Notes under the pieces: model-generated
Told to the model about the DNA's origin: nothing
Databases searched by the model: none
Seen by the model: the letters and a program-made list of their open reading frames with translations, nothing else
In this document: positions 45,388 to 51,329 of the stretch, in pieces
Layout of the letters: every line of letters begins with the position of its first letter
How positions within the stretch are numbered: position 1 is the stretch's first letter
DNA from: a virus
Direction: 5' to 3' (one strand)
Length of the DNA: 57,002 nt
IMG/VR virus record: IMGVR_UViG_3300032193_000091
Location: 1 to 57,002 of that record
Program-made: the position numbers and the translations under genes

Positions 45388-45605
45388 CACTCCGTCCAAC
45401 GCTCTACGAAATCATCAAACCCACCTTTACCTCCACACGGGCGATCTAGGCGATTCTCTGGTACAGGATATAGTTCTTCCTTTTTCTGGTCTCTGCGCCT
45501 CTTCGAAGCAGCAGCAAGATACCTATCACTGTCAGTTTCAGTGATTAGTGTCATGCCCTCATCGATGAAACTTTGACTTTTATCTACTTTATGGTGATTA
45601 CCCAT
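45387..45605 (-). CDS. Unknown small protein, 72 residues
   Basis: The protein begins MGNHHKVDKSQSFIDEGMTL. ATG at 45603-45605 overlaps the TAA of the upstream 170-aa gene, so I chose it over a longer frame opening upstream that would run through that gene. Residues 31-45 are strongly basic and then acidic (KRRRDQKKEEL), and the C-terminus holds CGGKGGFDDFVERWTE. The single Cys, aromatic-acidic end looks like a docking tail. No family is recognised. A role in late morphogenesis is suggested only by position just before gp25. Confidence 0.65.
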   Translation of the reverse strand: MGNHHKVDKSQSFIDEGMTLITETDSDRYLAAASKRRRDQKKEELYPVPENRLDRPCGGKGGFDDFVERWTE

Positions 45606-46110
45606 AGTATCTCCAGTGATTGTTTGGTCTTTCCCACCAGAAGTGAAGATCTTCCACTTCATCATTATAATACAGTGACACAAGGTCACTCTTATATTTA
45701 CTACCAATGTTTTCGCAAAGACTTAGTGTGTAGTAATTCTTCGGAACAAACTGTTCCATTACATTGGTAATCCAAGTGTAGTTCCCACCTCTGATGACAC
45801 CTGCCTCACACAAGACAAAGTTATCCCAATCTAGGACTAGATCAGCAAACTGAACCGAGAAGTTGACTTCGTAGTTAACTCTAGATTCATCTGGAAATGG
45901 TACATTGACTGCTTCAATGTGGTAACACTCCCCACCCTTTGATAAAGCATGAGACAAGTGCTGTGTGACAATTCCAGAATAGTCTGGTGACACACATAAG
46001 AAGCATGTCTTAGCAGGATCAATATCCCACTTTGCCATTTGAATTTGATACACCATCTGTTGGATGAGTGCCATCTCTTTGTCTTGTGAGATAAACAGGA
46101 GATCTTTCAT
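45598..46110 (-). CDS. Conserved unknown protein, 170 residues
   Basis: The protein begins MKDLLFISQDKEMALIQQMV and includes CFLCVSPDYSGIVTQHLSHA and, at about residues 97-117, DNFVLCEAGVIRGGNYTWI. Alternating strands and helices suggest a Rossmann- or phosphoribosyltransferase-like fold, with the latter segment at the place of a nucleotide loop, but no catalytic signature is secure. It starts within four bases of the upstream oxygenase stop and overlaps the next small gene, as in other cyanophage baseplate clusters, where its function is unknown. Confidence 0.72.
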   Translation of the reverse strand: MKDLLFISQDKEMALIQQMVYQIQMAKWDIDPAKTCFLCVSPDYSGIVTQHLSHALSKGGECYHIEAVNVPFPDESRVNYEVNFSVQFADLVLDWDNFVLCEAGVIRGGNYTWITNVMEQFVPKNYYTLSLCENIGSKYKSDLVSLYYNDEVEDLHFWWERPNNHWRYYG

Positions 46111-46673
46111 CGTTCAATCATCATGTTGAAGGACAGGATAATTCTTTCCTTATCGCTCTGATTCACTTCAGTATAGTGATTACAGGCAGCAGGGAAGATA
46201 ATTAGAGAACCTTCAGTAATCTCATCGGGTTGATGTGTCATTGTCAATCCTTTCATGAAATCTCCAAAGGGAGAGACAAATGTTGTTGGAGTATGAACTT
46301 CTGGGTCAAACTCAATGAATAGCACTGCGCTATACCCAACAGAACCATGATTATGCACTGTATGGTTCATGCCATACATTGACCTTTCAAACCACCACCA
46401 CTGAGGGTGAATACTAGTACAACCAACAGCATCACCAAAACGATTGATATCACTTTCGATAATATCAACGACTGGTTGAAAACTCTCTTTTTCTTCTTTG
46501 TTGTAATTTGTAAGTACGTTATCCTTTAGGGACAACTCTTTCTGCTTATACAGTTCAAGGAGTTTTGGTTTTTTAAGATCCCAGTCCCGAATCTGCAACT
46601 TGAAGATCGGAACTGAGAACATTGGATATGCTTTGACATCCTCCTCGACTGCAGGAGTCGAGACCTCACTCAT
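46107..46673 (-). CDS. 2-oxoglutarate/Fe(II)-dependent oxygenase, TIGR02466-like
   Basis: This 188-residue protein carries the family's core: WWWFERSMYGMNHTVHNHG (residues 92-110) with His107 and His109 as likely proximal iron ligands, GSLIIFPAACNHYTEVN (155-171) with distal His166, and KERIILSFNM with Arg177 to bind 2-oxoglutarate. N-terminal residues 15-30 (YPMFSVPIFKLQI) fit the usual start. It is the second of three such enzymes in the window and lies within the baseplate operon. Its substrate is unknown. ATG overlaps the TGA of the 48-aa gene. Confidence 0.82.
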   Translation of the reverse strand: MSEVSTPAVEEDVKAYPMFSVPIFKLQIRDWDLKKPKLLELYKQKELSLKDNVLTNYNKEEKESFQPVVDIIESDINRFGDAVGCTSIHPQWWWFERSMYGMNHTVHNHGSVGYSAVLFIEFDPEVHTPTTFVSPFGDFMKGLTMTHQPDEITEGSLIIFPAACNHYTEVNQSDKERIILSFNMMIER

Positions 46674-46816
46674 CGTCCTTGACCCCGATAACGCTTCTTA
46701 GCACCGTTACGAGAGGTTGCAGACAACTTGGTATGCTGTGATTTACCCTGGCGAGTCTTTTTTGGGGTAGAATCAATCATCTTACCGCCCATCAGACCAA
46801 CTTTGCTTCGTGCCAT
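46670..46816 (-). CDS. Small basic protein, 48 residues, unknown
   Basis: The frame runs from ATG at 46814-46816 to TGA at 46670-46672, overlapping the oxygenase start. The sequence starts MARSKVGLMGGKMIDSTPKK, continues TRQGKSQHTKLSATSRNG, and ends with KKRYRGQGR. It has 14 Lys/Arg and no acidic residue except one Asp. I recall near-identical small proteins at this spot in cyanophage genomes. The low complexity but conserved order suggests nucleic-acid binding or a scaffold-like role; neither is proven. It is too short for ordinary gene finders. Confidence 0.82.
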   Translation of the reverse strand: MARSKVGLMGGKMIDSTPKKTRQGKSQHTKLSATSRNGAKKRYRGQGR

Positions 46817-46845
46817 AATTTAACTCAATTGACTTGTTTATTTTA

Positions 46846-47184
46846 CTAGATAGGTCCTTGACTGTCAACTGTAACGGTAAACGCTCCAGCAGACGCTACA
46901 ACCCCTGCAGGACCGACAGGAGAGGTTAGAAGACTTCCAATGACTGCCATCGGTGTCCCGTTCACCATAACGGTTGGAGAACCCGTGGAGATCACGTCAC
47001 TATGCAAGTCTGGCGGTACAGGAAGTGCCGCAAAATGTGGCACAGTAGTATCACCTACCTTATGGACGTTCCTACCGTTGATGATAACATTAGGGGATGC
47101 ACCAATGTATCCAACAGGAGACCAGGGACCATGACCTGTAGTCATATCCCATGGTGTATACAATGCGGGAGTATTAGACAACAT
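46846..47184 (-). CDS. PAAR-repeat baseplate spike tip protein
   Basis: This 112-residue protein has the PAAR pattern: TGHGPWSPVGYIGASPNVI (residues 16-34), NGRNVHKVGDTTVPH (36-50), a third His61, and a repeated GSPTVMVNGTPMAVIGS (68-84). PAAR proteins cap the central spike with a sharp zinc-bound cone (His18, 41, 50 and 61 are candidate ligands), as T4 gp5.4 does. It starts 25 nt after a late promoter and overlaps the preceding gene by 11 nt. The gp5 hub itself is not in the window. Confidence 0.88.
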   Translation of the reverse strand: MLSNTPALYTPWDMTTGHGPWSPVGYIGASPNVIINGRNVHKVGDTTVPHFAALPVPPDLHSDVISTGSPTVMVNGTPMAVIGSLLTSPVGPAGVVASAGAFTVTVDSQGPI

Positions 47185-48040
47185 TGAGTGGTACAGGAAC
47201 CTTTGGAGTATTTATTCCGTACTCCAACCGCTTAATCGCCGCATCCTGATCGTTCTGTACGGTCATATGCGCTGTGAAAGGAAAAGTGCCCGCGCTACTG
47301 ACAATCACTATGTCAAAGAACACTCTCAACTTCATAATGTCACTAGGTTTGTAACTAATAATATCGGAGCAACGCTTTAACCACTCCTCCATAACTGCAG
47401 CATCATACATATTCGCATCCACTGCAGTTAAGGGATAGAAGTTCTCGGCGCTTATGCTGCTGGGATACTTCTTAACTAACATCGAAGGATCAAACAATTC
47501 CCCCGCTGCTTCCTTCTTCTCAATAACTTCTAAAGTCTCGTAAAACACCCCTGCTCCCGAAACCTTGACAATGGCATTGGGTAATCTCAGTAACCATTCC
47601 CTATCATGGAAGTTACGTTCGCTGAAATACCCCTGTATCGTCACCAGAGGCGTCGGACCAGGGGAGGATGTACTATTCAGCACAAATGGTTCTAAGTACA
47701 GTGGTGCCGCCCACAGGGGACTCACAGGGATTTCAAAGTCGGTGTCAAAACTTCTGGTGGTATCAAATGTTGGAAGGGGTTCCTCCAATAAGCAGTAAGA
47801 TGGACCGTTCACTGTGAGACTTGTGATAACCTCATTCGGAAGTGTTGGGATAGCACTCACCTCTAACGCAAAAAACTGATAAGGTTTTACATACGTTGGT
47901 TCTGCGTCTGGAATGAGGTCTACAGTCGGTTTGAACTCATATGTACCAGCGGGCACTAGAAGCGTCTCCAGGGACCTCACAGCACTCGCTGGTAGAGGAT
48001 ATAGTCCTACTTCGAATCCATCTGTTAATACTGCTGCCAT
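47174..48040 (-). CDS. Unknown virion-cluster protein, 288 residues
   Basis: The protein begins MAAVLTDGFEVGLYPLPASA and is beta-rich with long proline- and threonine-containing loops; residues about 105-125 include AAPLYLEPFVLN. It ends PKVPVPLNVV. It lies immediately upstream of the PAAR tip gene and overlaps it, and its start overlaps the stop of the coiled-coil gene (TAATG). This organisation suggests it is part of the spike or hub, or a chaperone for the tip. No family recognised. Confidence 0.68.
   Translation of the reverse strand: MAAVLTDGFEVGLYPLPASAVRSLETLLVPAGTYEFKPTVDLIPDAEPTYVKPYQFFALEVSAIPTLPNEVITSLTVNGPSYCLLEEPLPTFDTTRSFDTDFEIPVSPLWAAPLYLEPFVLNSTSSPGPTPLVTIQGYFSERNFHDREWLLRLPNAIVKVSGAGVFYETLEVIEKKEAAGELFDPSMLVKKYPSSISAENFYPLTAVDANMYDAAVMEEWLKRCSDIISYKPSDIMKLRVFFDIVIVSSAGTFPFTAHMTVQNDQDAAIKRLEYGINTPKVPVPLNVV
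47209..47216 (-). promoter_or_regulatory. T4-type late promoter before the PAAR gene
   Basis: The minus strand reads AATAAATA, seven of eight consensus bases, inside the end of the 288-aa gene and 25 nt upstream of the PAAR gene ATG. The spacing equals that of the gp25 promoter. Confidence 0.68.
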
Positions 48041-48270
48041 TAGACTGCCCTAGCGACCCTTAGCAAATCTTTTTTAATCCCTTCTACATTATTGTGAAGA
48101 TAGTCTAAAGTATCTGACAGTGTTTCGTACTCATTCGCCTCGGGGCGACGGTACGCTAGTGTCGGTCTCTCCAAGTTCGACACCCGTACTTCCAGACTCT
48201 CCAATCTCTGTAACAGCACTAGGAGTTTTTCCTCCAAGCTTGTCGGTTGCTGCTCTGACGACGTTTCCAT
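48040..48270 (-). CDS. Small coiled-coil protein, 76 residues
   Basis: The protein begins METSSEQQPTSLEEKLLVLL. Residues 12-34 (EEKLLVLLQRLESLEVRVSN) and 48-74 form two amphipathic helices. The start is preceded by AGGAG nine bases upstream. Its first 140 nt overlap the end of the 84-aa gene in another frame, and both frames look coding. The stop overlaps the next gene (TAATG). A trimerising helix for a spike or fibre is plausible. Confidence 0.65.
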   Translation of the reverse strand: METSSEQQPTSLEEKLLVLLQRLESLEVRVSNLERPTLAYRRPEANEYETLSDTLDYLHNNVEGIKKDLLRVARAV

Positions 48271-48385
48271 TATTTGAATCTCCTCTCATGAATGATTCCG
48301 CTGCCTTCGTTTCGAACTCATCGCAAAATGCATCAAAGTTACTTAGAATGGCATCGAAGTTTTCAAAATCAACTTTCTGGGGCAT
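48131..48385 (-). CDS. Unknown small acidic protein, 84 residues, overlapping
   Basis: The protein begins MPQKVDFENFDAILSNFDAF. Residues 1-33 are a convincing acidic helix (FDAFCDEFETKAAESFMRGD), while residues 38-84, which overlap the 76-aa coiled-coil gene, are Ser/Gly/Thr-rich and less protein-like. The ATG lies 42 nt after a late promoter and would be the first gene of the baseplate unit. Either both genes are real with a long overlap, or the C-terminal half is incidental read-through before a stop. Confidence 0.55.
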   Translation of the reverse strand: MPQKVDFENFDAILSNFDAFCDEFETKAAESFMRGDSNNGNVVRAATDKLGGKTPSAVTEIGESGSTGVELGETDTSVPSPRGE

Positions 48386-48427
48386 TTTTTTCTGGCGGAA
48401 TTTTTTTATAACGGGACTTTACAACAA

Positions 48428-48435
48428 TATTTATC
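48428..48435 (-). promoter_or_regulatory. T4-type late promoter of the baseplate unit
   Basis: The minus strand reads GATAAATA, seven of eight consensus bases, 42 nt upstream of the 84-aa gene in a 176-nt intergenic region. It is the boundary between the accessory small-gene block and the structural block, and probably the main late start for the baseplate genes. Confidence 0.72.
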
Positions 48436-48513
48436 GGTCGTCTGGATACTTTTGTAGGTTAGGAAGGACCCGCACTTTTGGAAACCGCTTGGCGACCCTA
48501 TCTAACATTTAAG

Positions 48514-48533
48514 GGGGACAATTAACTGTCCCC
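48514..48533 (-). terminator. Possible terminator at the end of the accessory block
   Basis: A seven-pair GC-rich stem (48514-48520 with 48527-48533, GGGGACA/TGTCCCC) encloses a six-base loop. The following minus-strand sequence is CTTAAATG rather than a run of U, so termination may be weak. It sits 29 nt past the stop at 48562. It could stop accessory-block transcripts before the late promoter. Confidence 0.45.
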
Positions 48534-48561
48534 AGTGTTATCTACTGTGTGTCGCTAAGTG

Positions 48562-48894
48562 TCACTCATCGTCACCTAATTCCCACAGCATTTCGTTCAT
48601 CTCATCTGCATCGATTGCAGGATCATTCCATGCAACGCCATCGCCAGTCTTGCCGAGGAAACTACCAATCTGTCCCTCCATCATGCACCGCACAAACTTA
48701 TCCCAAGGCGTCTCCAATCCTTCTCTGTAGATTACACATGCCTTAGCAGTGTTGTAGAGAAACTCATCATTGTTGATCCAGAGAGATGCATTCCAGGTCT
48801 CGTAATTCGCCCAACCATTGTAAGTGTCACTGATAGGCACAACGGTGGCGTCAGGGTTAACGTCTTGCCACTGTTGCAGGAGGGTGTCAGTCAT
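48562..48894 (-). CDS. DUF7249-like protein
   Basis: This 110-residue protein contains NGWANYETWNASLWINNDEF (residues 26-45), the signature motif of a small protein family (DUF7249 as I recall it) found in many phages and some plasmids. The rest is helical and acidic (PAIDADEMNEMLWELGDDE at the end). Function unknown. It is the last gene of the accessory block before the late promoter. Confidence 0.78.
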   Translation of the reverse strand: MTDTLLQQWQDVNPDATVVPISDTYNGWANYETWNASLWINNDEFLYNTAKACVIYREGLETPWDKFVRCMMEGQIGSFLGKTGDGVAWNDPAIDADEMNEMLWELGDDE

Positions 48895-48932
48895 GTGATG
48901 AATGTGTGTGTGGTTAGTGTAGAGAAATGGGG

Positions 48933-49139
48933 TCAGCGACCGTACCCATAGCGGCGGGCGTCTCGCTCGTAACGGCGGCGGTCGTAGTCCTCTGCCGTGA
49001 AGTTGTCGTCAAAGTCGCCATCCCATGCCATGGGTTGCCCTGCCCTGCCCGTGAACGTGGCGAAGGTGGCACGGTGGCAGAACTGACGATCGTGGAGGTC
49101 CTGTGCCATGAGATAGTCAGAAGGTCGTTTGTTTGTCAT
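48933..49139 (-). CDS. Unknown small protein, Arg/Asp/Tyr-rich C-terminus
   Basis: The protein begins MTNKRPSDYLMAQDLHDRQF (68 residues). ATG at 49137-49139 was preferred over a longer frame that runs into the upstream gene's 3' flank. The C-terminus is highly charged with alternating Arg, Asp and Tyr (DRRRYERDARRYGYGR). A TATACT -10 element lies seven to twelve bases upstream. GC content is higher than in the structural genes. No family recognised. Confidence 0.65.
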   Translation of the reverse strand: MTNKRPSDYLMAQDLHDRQFCHRATFATFTGRAGQPMAWDGDFDDNFTAEDYDRRRYERDARRYGYGR

Positions 49140-49145
49140 GTGCCT

Positions 49146-49151
49146 AGTATA
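49146..49151 (-). promoter_or_regulatory. Candidate -10 box TATACT
   Basis: The minus strand reads TATACT seven bases upstream of the 68-aa gene. It directly follows CTGACCCCT, a combination that recurs before other accessory genes. No good -35 match was found, so this is weak. Confidence 0.4.
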
Positions 49152-49194
49152 AGGGGTCAGCAGTGGGGAATGGGGGTGATGCTGTGCCAGTTCC

Positions 49195-49410
49195 TCAATC
49201 GAACAGCAGGGCAGCGATTGCCTCAATGCCTGCCTCTTCTGCTTTGACGCTGACCCATGGCATGGGGTCACCCTTAGCGGGGCACTTCCAGATCACGGCA
49301 TCAACGCCTAGGGCAGCGGCGAGGGAATAGGCGTGGGACATATCGGTCGCCCACTCGCAACCGTGAGGGTCAAAACGTCCGAACGATTTCGGTTGTACTG
49401 CGATTGCCAT
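49195..49410 (-). CDS. Unknown small protein, 71 residues
   Basis: The protein begins MAIAVQPKSFGRFDPHGCEW. Helix-rich with Ala (HAYSLAAALGVDAVIWKC) and ends EAGIEAIAALLFD. It follows a strong vegetative promoter (TTGGCA-16 bp-TATAAT) 24 nt upstream and is followed by the repeated GGAACTGGCACAG element. Function unknown. Confidence 0.7.
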   Translation of the reverse strand: MAIAVQPKSFGRFDPHGCEWATDMSHAYSLAAALGVDAVIWKCPAKGDPMPWVSVKAEEAGIEAIAALLFD

Positions 49411-49433
49411 GTGTGGTTCGTTTCGTTCCCTTA

Positions 49434-49461
49434 ATTATAAGGGCACGGATGCCCCTGCCAA
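49434..49461 (-). promoter_or_regulatory. Strong host-type promoter TTGGCA-16-TATAAT
   Basis: On the minus strand TTGGCA (49461-49456) and a perfect TATAAT (49439-49434) are separated by 16 bp. The -10 starts 24 nt upstream of the 71-aa gene. This is a good bacterial sigma-70-type promoter, expected for early phage genes. Confidence 0.75.
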
Positions 49462-49550
49462 GGAGTTCATAGGACAGTTCGACAATTGGACTTCTGCCGA
49501 CGACGGGAAGCGACGGCATGGTGTAGTGTGCCACGGTCTGCCATAGTTAA

Positions 49551-49576
49551 CAACAAAGGGGGAACGATTGTCCCCC
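49551..49576 (-). terminator. Probable terminator after the 118-aa gene
   Basis: On the minus strand a six-pair GC-rich stem (GGGGGA, 49576-49571, with TCCCCC, 49563-49558) encloses a seven-base loop and is followed by TTTGTTG. It sits 13 nt past the stop of the gene at 49589. The remaining 49411-49550 interval holds the promoter above and no credible ORF longer than 25 codons. Confidence 0.6.
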
Positions 49577-49588
49577 CTCGGTGAACTA

Positions 49589-49945
49589 TCAGGCGAGCAG
49601 ATCTTGAGAAGTAAGGGCACCAAGTCGCATTCCAGAGCGAAACTCAGTGACGAAGAATTCAGTGCCATTGTAGAGACGAATGAACCACTGATAGTTCTTC
49701 TGGAATACACCTTCGCCTGCAATACCATGCTCAGTCAGAATAGCATTGAGGCGAGACTTTGTGGTGTTGGACTGCCAACCACCGTCGTAAAGTTTGATGC
49801 CATTGTCATCAACCTCAGCAATCAGATTGCCATGGAGACGCACATAGGAAACGCCGTCAATTGTCTCAACGGAAGTGTTTGCTTTGGACCAATACTCATT
49901 GTTGTTGCTGATAGCGACGTTCATGAGTTGTTCGATCTTACGCAT
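49589..49945 (-). CDS. Conserved cyanophage protein of unknown function, 118 residues
   Basis: The protein begins MRKIEQLMNVAISNNNEYWS. ATG at 49943-49945 starts the conserved core; the longer upstream frame lies in the promoter region. The centre has VRLHGNLIAEVDDNGIKLYD and GGWQSNTTKSRLNAIL, and the C-terminal part VFQKNYQWFIRLYN. This N-terminal MRKIE and the GGWQSNTTKSRLNAIL block are well conserved in my recall of phage and cyanophage small proteins, but no function is known. It is probably monocistronic, with a TATAAT box upstream and a terminator downstream. Confidence 0.8.
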   Translation of the reverse strand: MRKIEQLMNVAISNNNEYWSKANTSVETIDGVSYVRLHGNLIAEVDDNGIKLYDGGWQSNTTKSRLNAILTEHGIAGEGVFQKNYQWFIRLYNGTEFFVTEFRSGMRLGALTSQDLLA

Positions 49946-49976
49946 GGAGTGAAAGCGGTTTGTTTGAACTGAAGTT

Positions 49977-49982
49977 ATTATA
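49977..49982 (-). promoter_or_regulatory. -10 box TATAAT upstream of the 118-aa gene
   Basis: The minus strand carries a perfect TATAAT, 32 nt before the ATG at 49945, following CTGACCC. The -35 region is weak. The repeated GGAACTGGCACAG motif lies about 30 nt further upstream. Confidence 0.55.
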
Positions 49983-50034
49983 GGCACAGGGTCAGCGAGA
50001 ATGCTGGGGTCACTGTGCCAGTTCCCCAAGTGGT

Positions 50035-50196
50035 TTAGTCGTAGGGGAAGAATGATGACGTGGTGCTAGATGTTGTGTAGGGGATATCACTCTCCCCACC
50101 AAACATTTCATAGTAGAGTTCACTGAAGATAGCGAAATCATCTGGTGTTTCGCTATTCCAAACTTTGAGGATTTCAGCGTAGTTCATGTCAGTCAT
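50035..50196 (-). CDS. Unknown small protein, 53 residues
   Basis: The protein begins MTDMNYAEILKVWNSETPDD and ends with Ser/Thr-rich SSTTSSFFPYD. The chosen ATG (50194-50196) overlaps the stop of the upstream 40-aa gene by eight bases; an ATG three codons later (MNYAE) is also possible. No family recognised. Confidence 0.6.
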   Translation of the reverse strand: MTDMNYAEILKVWNSETPDDFAIFSELYYEMFGGESDIPYTTSSTTSSFFPYD

Positions 50197-50311
50197 CGAG
50201 CAAAGGATCGTCTTTTTCAATGTCATCTTGCATGTCAGGTGGCATCATCTCTCGATCATCAATATCGAGATCGAAGATCTCACCAGGCATGTCCTGAATT
50301 TCATCCCACAT
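50189..50311 (-). CDS. Very small acidic protein, 40 residues
   Basis: The frame runs from ATG at 50309-50311 to TGA at 50189-50191. The sequence begins MWDEIQDMPGEIFDLDIDDR and ends EKDDPLLDD, with 16 Asp/Glu of 40 residues. It starts two bases past the stop of the preceding gene and overlaps the next gene. Small acidic phage proteins often mimic DNA or bind host enzymes, but nothing here proves that. Confidence 0.6.
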   Translation of the reverse strand: MWDEIQDMPGEIFDLDIDDREMMPPDMQDDIEKDDPLLDD

Positions 50312-50313
50312 AA

Positions 50314-50478
50314 TCAGTTACCGTTGAGAAAATCTGCCATTGCTTCCTGATACTCTTCGAAGGTAGCGAAGCGATCAGCGAAGCGGGAAGGCACCTTACC
50401 CGTGCTGGGTGATGCCTTGGGGAGGTCTCGCCCCTTAGCGAGGATCTGTTGCTCGTAAACGTTGTGGTTTTTTTCCAT
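50314..50478 (-). CDS. Unknown small protein, 54 residues
   Basis: The protein begins MEKNHNVYEQQILAKGRDLP and ends FATFEEYQEAMADFLNGN. ATG at 50476-50478 was preferred; a longer frame would run through the promoter at 50485-50513. The middle is Pro/Ser/Lys-rich (KASPSTGKVPSRFADR). No family recognised. Confidence 0.65.
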   Translation of the reverse strand: MEKNHNVYEQQILAKGRDLPKASPSTGKVPSRFADRFATFEEYQEAMADFLNGN

Positions 50479-50484
50479 GTGTCT

Positions 50485-50513
50485 ACAATACACGGTTTGA
50501 GGGGCAGTGCCAA
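50485..50513 (-). promoter_or_regulatory. Promoter TTGGCA-17-TATTGT
   Basis: On the minus strand TTGGCA (50513-50508) and TATTGT (50490-50485), separated by 17 bp, with TG next to the -10. It lies directly before the 54-aa gene and could drive the three-gene set down to 50035. Confidence 0.6.
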
Positions 50514-50565
50514 AATCGTGTGCCACCTGTTCGATCGTCCACTCGCGGCCGACCAGTTTGTAACA

Positions 50566-50823
50566 CTAACTCTGTGTGGTGTAGTCTACATCGAAGGGGA
50601 CAACACATTCACCCGCTTCAATATCATCTAGGATGATACGGTAGTCTATACTTTGGATGCAAAATCCTGCAGATGATGTTAACTCCTCAATCAAATCATC
50701 TTCATCATCTGCTTCCCAAAATGTTCCGATATAATCTTCATAGATCTCAAGTTGTTGTGAAGGTGATAACTCAAAGTTGTCATCTTCAAAATCAAACTGA
50801 ATCGAGGTAATTTGGAATTGCAT
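50566..50823 (-). CDS. Unknown acidic protein, 85 residues
   Basis: The protein begins MQFQITSIQFDFEDDNFELS. More than a quarter of the residues are Asp or Glu (FWEADDEDDLIEELTSS in the middle, DDIEAGECVVPFDVDYTTQS at the end). Cyanophage genomes hold many such small acidic, possibly host-targeted or DNA-mimicking proteins. It follows a terminator 18 nt upstream and is not recognisable further. Confidence 0.7.
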   Translation of the reverse strand: MQFQITSIQFDFEDDNFELSPSQQLEIYEDYIGTFWEADDEDDLIEELTSSAGFCIQSIDYRIILDDIEAGECVVPFDVDYTTQS

Positions 50824-50840
50824 TGTTGTTAGTTAGAGAA

Positions 50841-50880
50841 AGAAAAATCCCGAACATGTATACATTACACGATCGGGATT
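50841..50880 (-). terminator. Rho-independent terminator
   Basis: An eight-pair stem (50873-50880 with 50846-50853, AATCCCGA/TCGGGATT) with a 19-base loop is followed on the minus strand by TTTCTTTC. It sits 25 nt past the stop of the 52-aa gene. Confidence 0.75.
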
Positions 50881-50905
50881 ATTAATCAAGTGTTATTGTG
50901 CCAGT

Positions 50906-51064
50906 TCAATAAGTGTCATCATACTCATTGACTTCTCGTTTAAACTTCGCTACCTTCTTTTTAGTTTGTCTGCGAATATTCTTCACTTCATAACCAAAGT
51001 CTTCGAAATCATCATCGAATTGTTGATACCTTTGGTTTTCGGATTGATTGTAACGCTTACCCAT
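50906..51064 (-). CDS. Very small charged protein, 52 residues
   Basis: The frame runs from ATG at 51062-51064 to TGA at 50906-50908. The protein begins MGKRYNQSENQRYQQFDDDF and later has IRRQTKKKVAKFKREV before EYDDTY. Acidic and basic patches alternate. A late-promoter variant lies 36 nt upstream and a terminator 25 nt past the stop. The GAACTGGCACA element follows the stop directly. Function unknown. Confidence 0.65.
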   Translation of the reverse strand: MGKRYNQSENQRYQQFDDDFEDFGYEVKNIRRQTKKKVAKFKREVNEYDDTY

Positions 51065-51098
51065 GATTTGCTGTTGATTGTTGTATCAAACTGTGTGA

Positions 51099-51329
51099 TT
51101 ATTTAGTTACAGCAACTAGTTCACCTTGTTTGATACAACTATTGACTAGTTTACCCATTGATTCTTCATTCTCAATGGTTTTACTTACTTTTTCAATGAA
51201 TTCTTCAGTATTTTGACAAATAAACTCGTATTCTTTGTCAATATTACTCTTATAAGTGATATATACACTCTTTTCTTCTACTTTTAACTCATTAATAGCA
51301 GTAGAGTCTTTGATTTCAATGGTTTTCAT
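51099..51329 (-). CDS. Unknown small protein, 76 residues, possibly KTSC-like
   Basis: The protein begins MKTIEIKDSTAINELKVEEK. The segment KSVYITYKSNIDKEYEFICQ has the beta-strand, 'Y' and charged-turn order of KTSC-type small domains, but without a clear signature. Low GC and high Lys/Glu content match the flanking AT-rich region. Its start is preceded by a 379-nt intergenic region. Confidence 0.65.
   Translation of the reverse strand: MKTIEIKDSTAINELKVEEKSVYITYKSNIDKEYEFICQNTEEFIEKVSKTIENEESMGKLVNSCIKQGELVAVTK
51100..51107 (-). promoter_or_regulatory. Late-promoter variant ACTAAATA in the accessory block
   Basis: The minus strand reads ACTAAATA, overlapping the stop codon of the 76-aa gene and 36 nt upstream of the 52-aa gene. 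If real, this small gene is expressed late unlike its neighbours. TAA-containing stop codons make chance matches likely. Confidence 0.4.

Noticed and set aside
45606-45707. Longer N-terminus for the 72-aa gene
   Set aside because: It would lie inside the upstream 170-aa gene and has no ribosome site, whereas ATG at 45605 overlaps that gene's stop codon.
49435-49728. A 97-codon minus-strand frame across 49435-49728
   Set aside because: It crosses a terminator and a promoter, overlaps a well-supported gene, and its product is low in charged residues.
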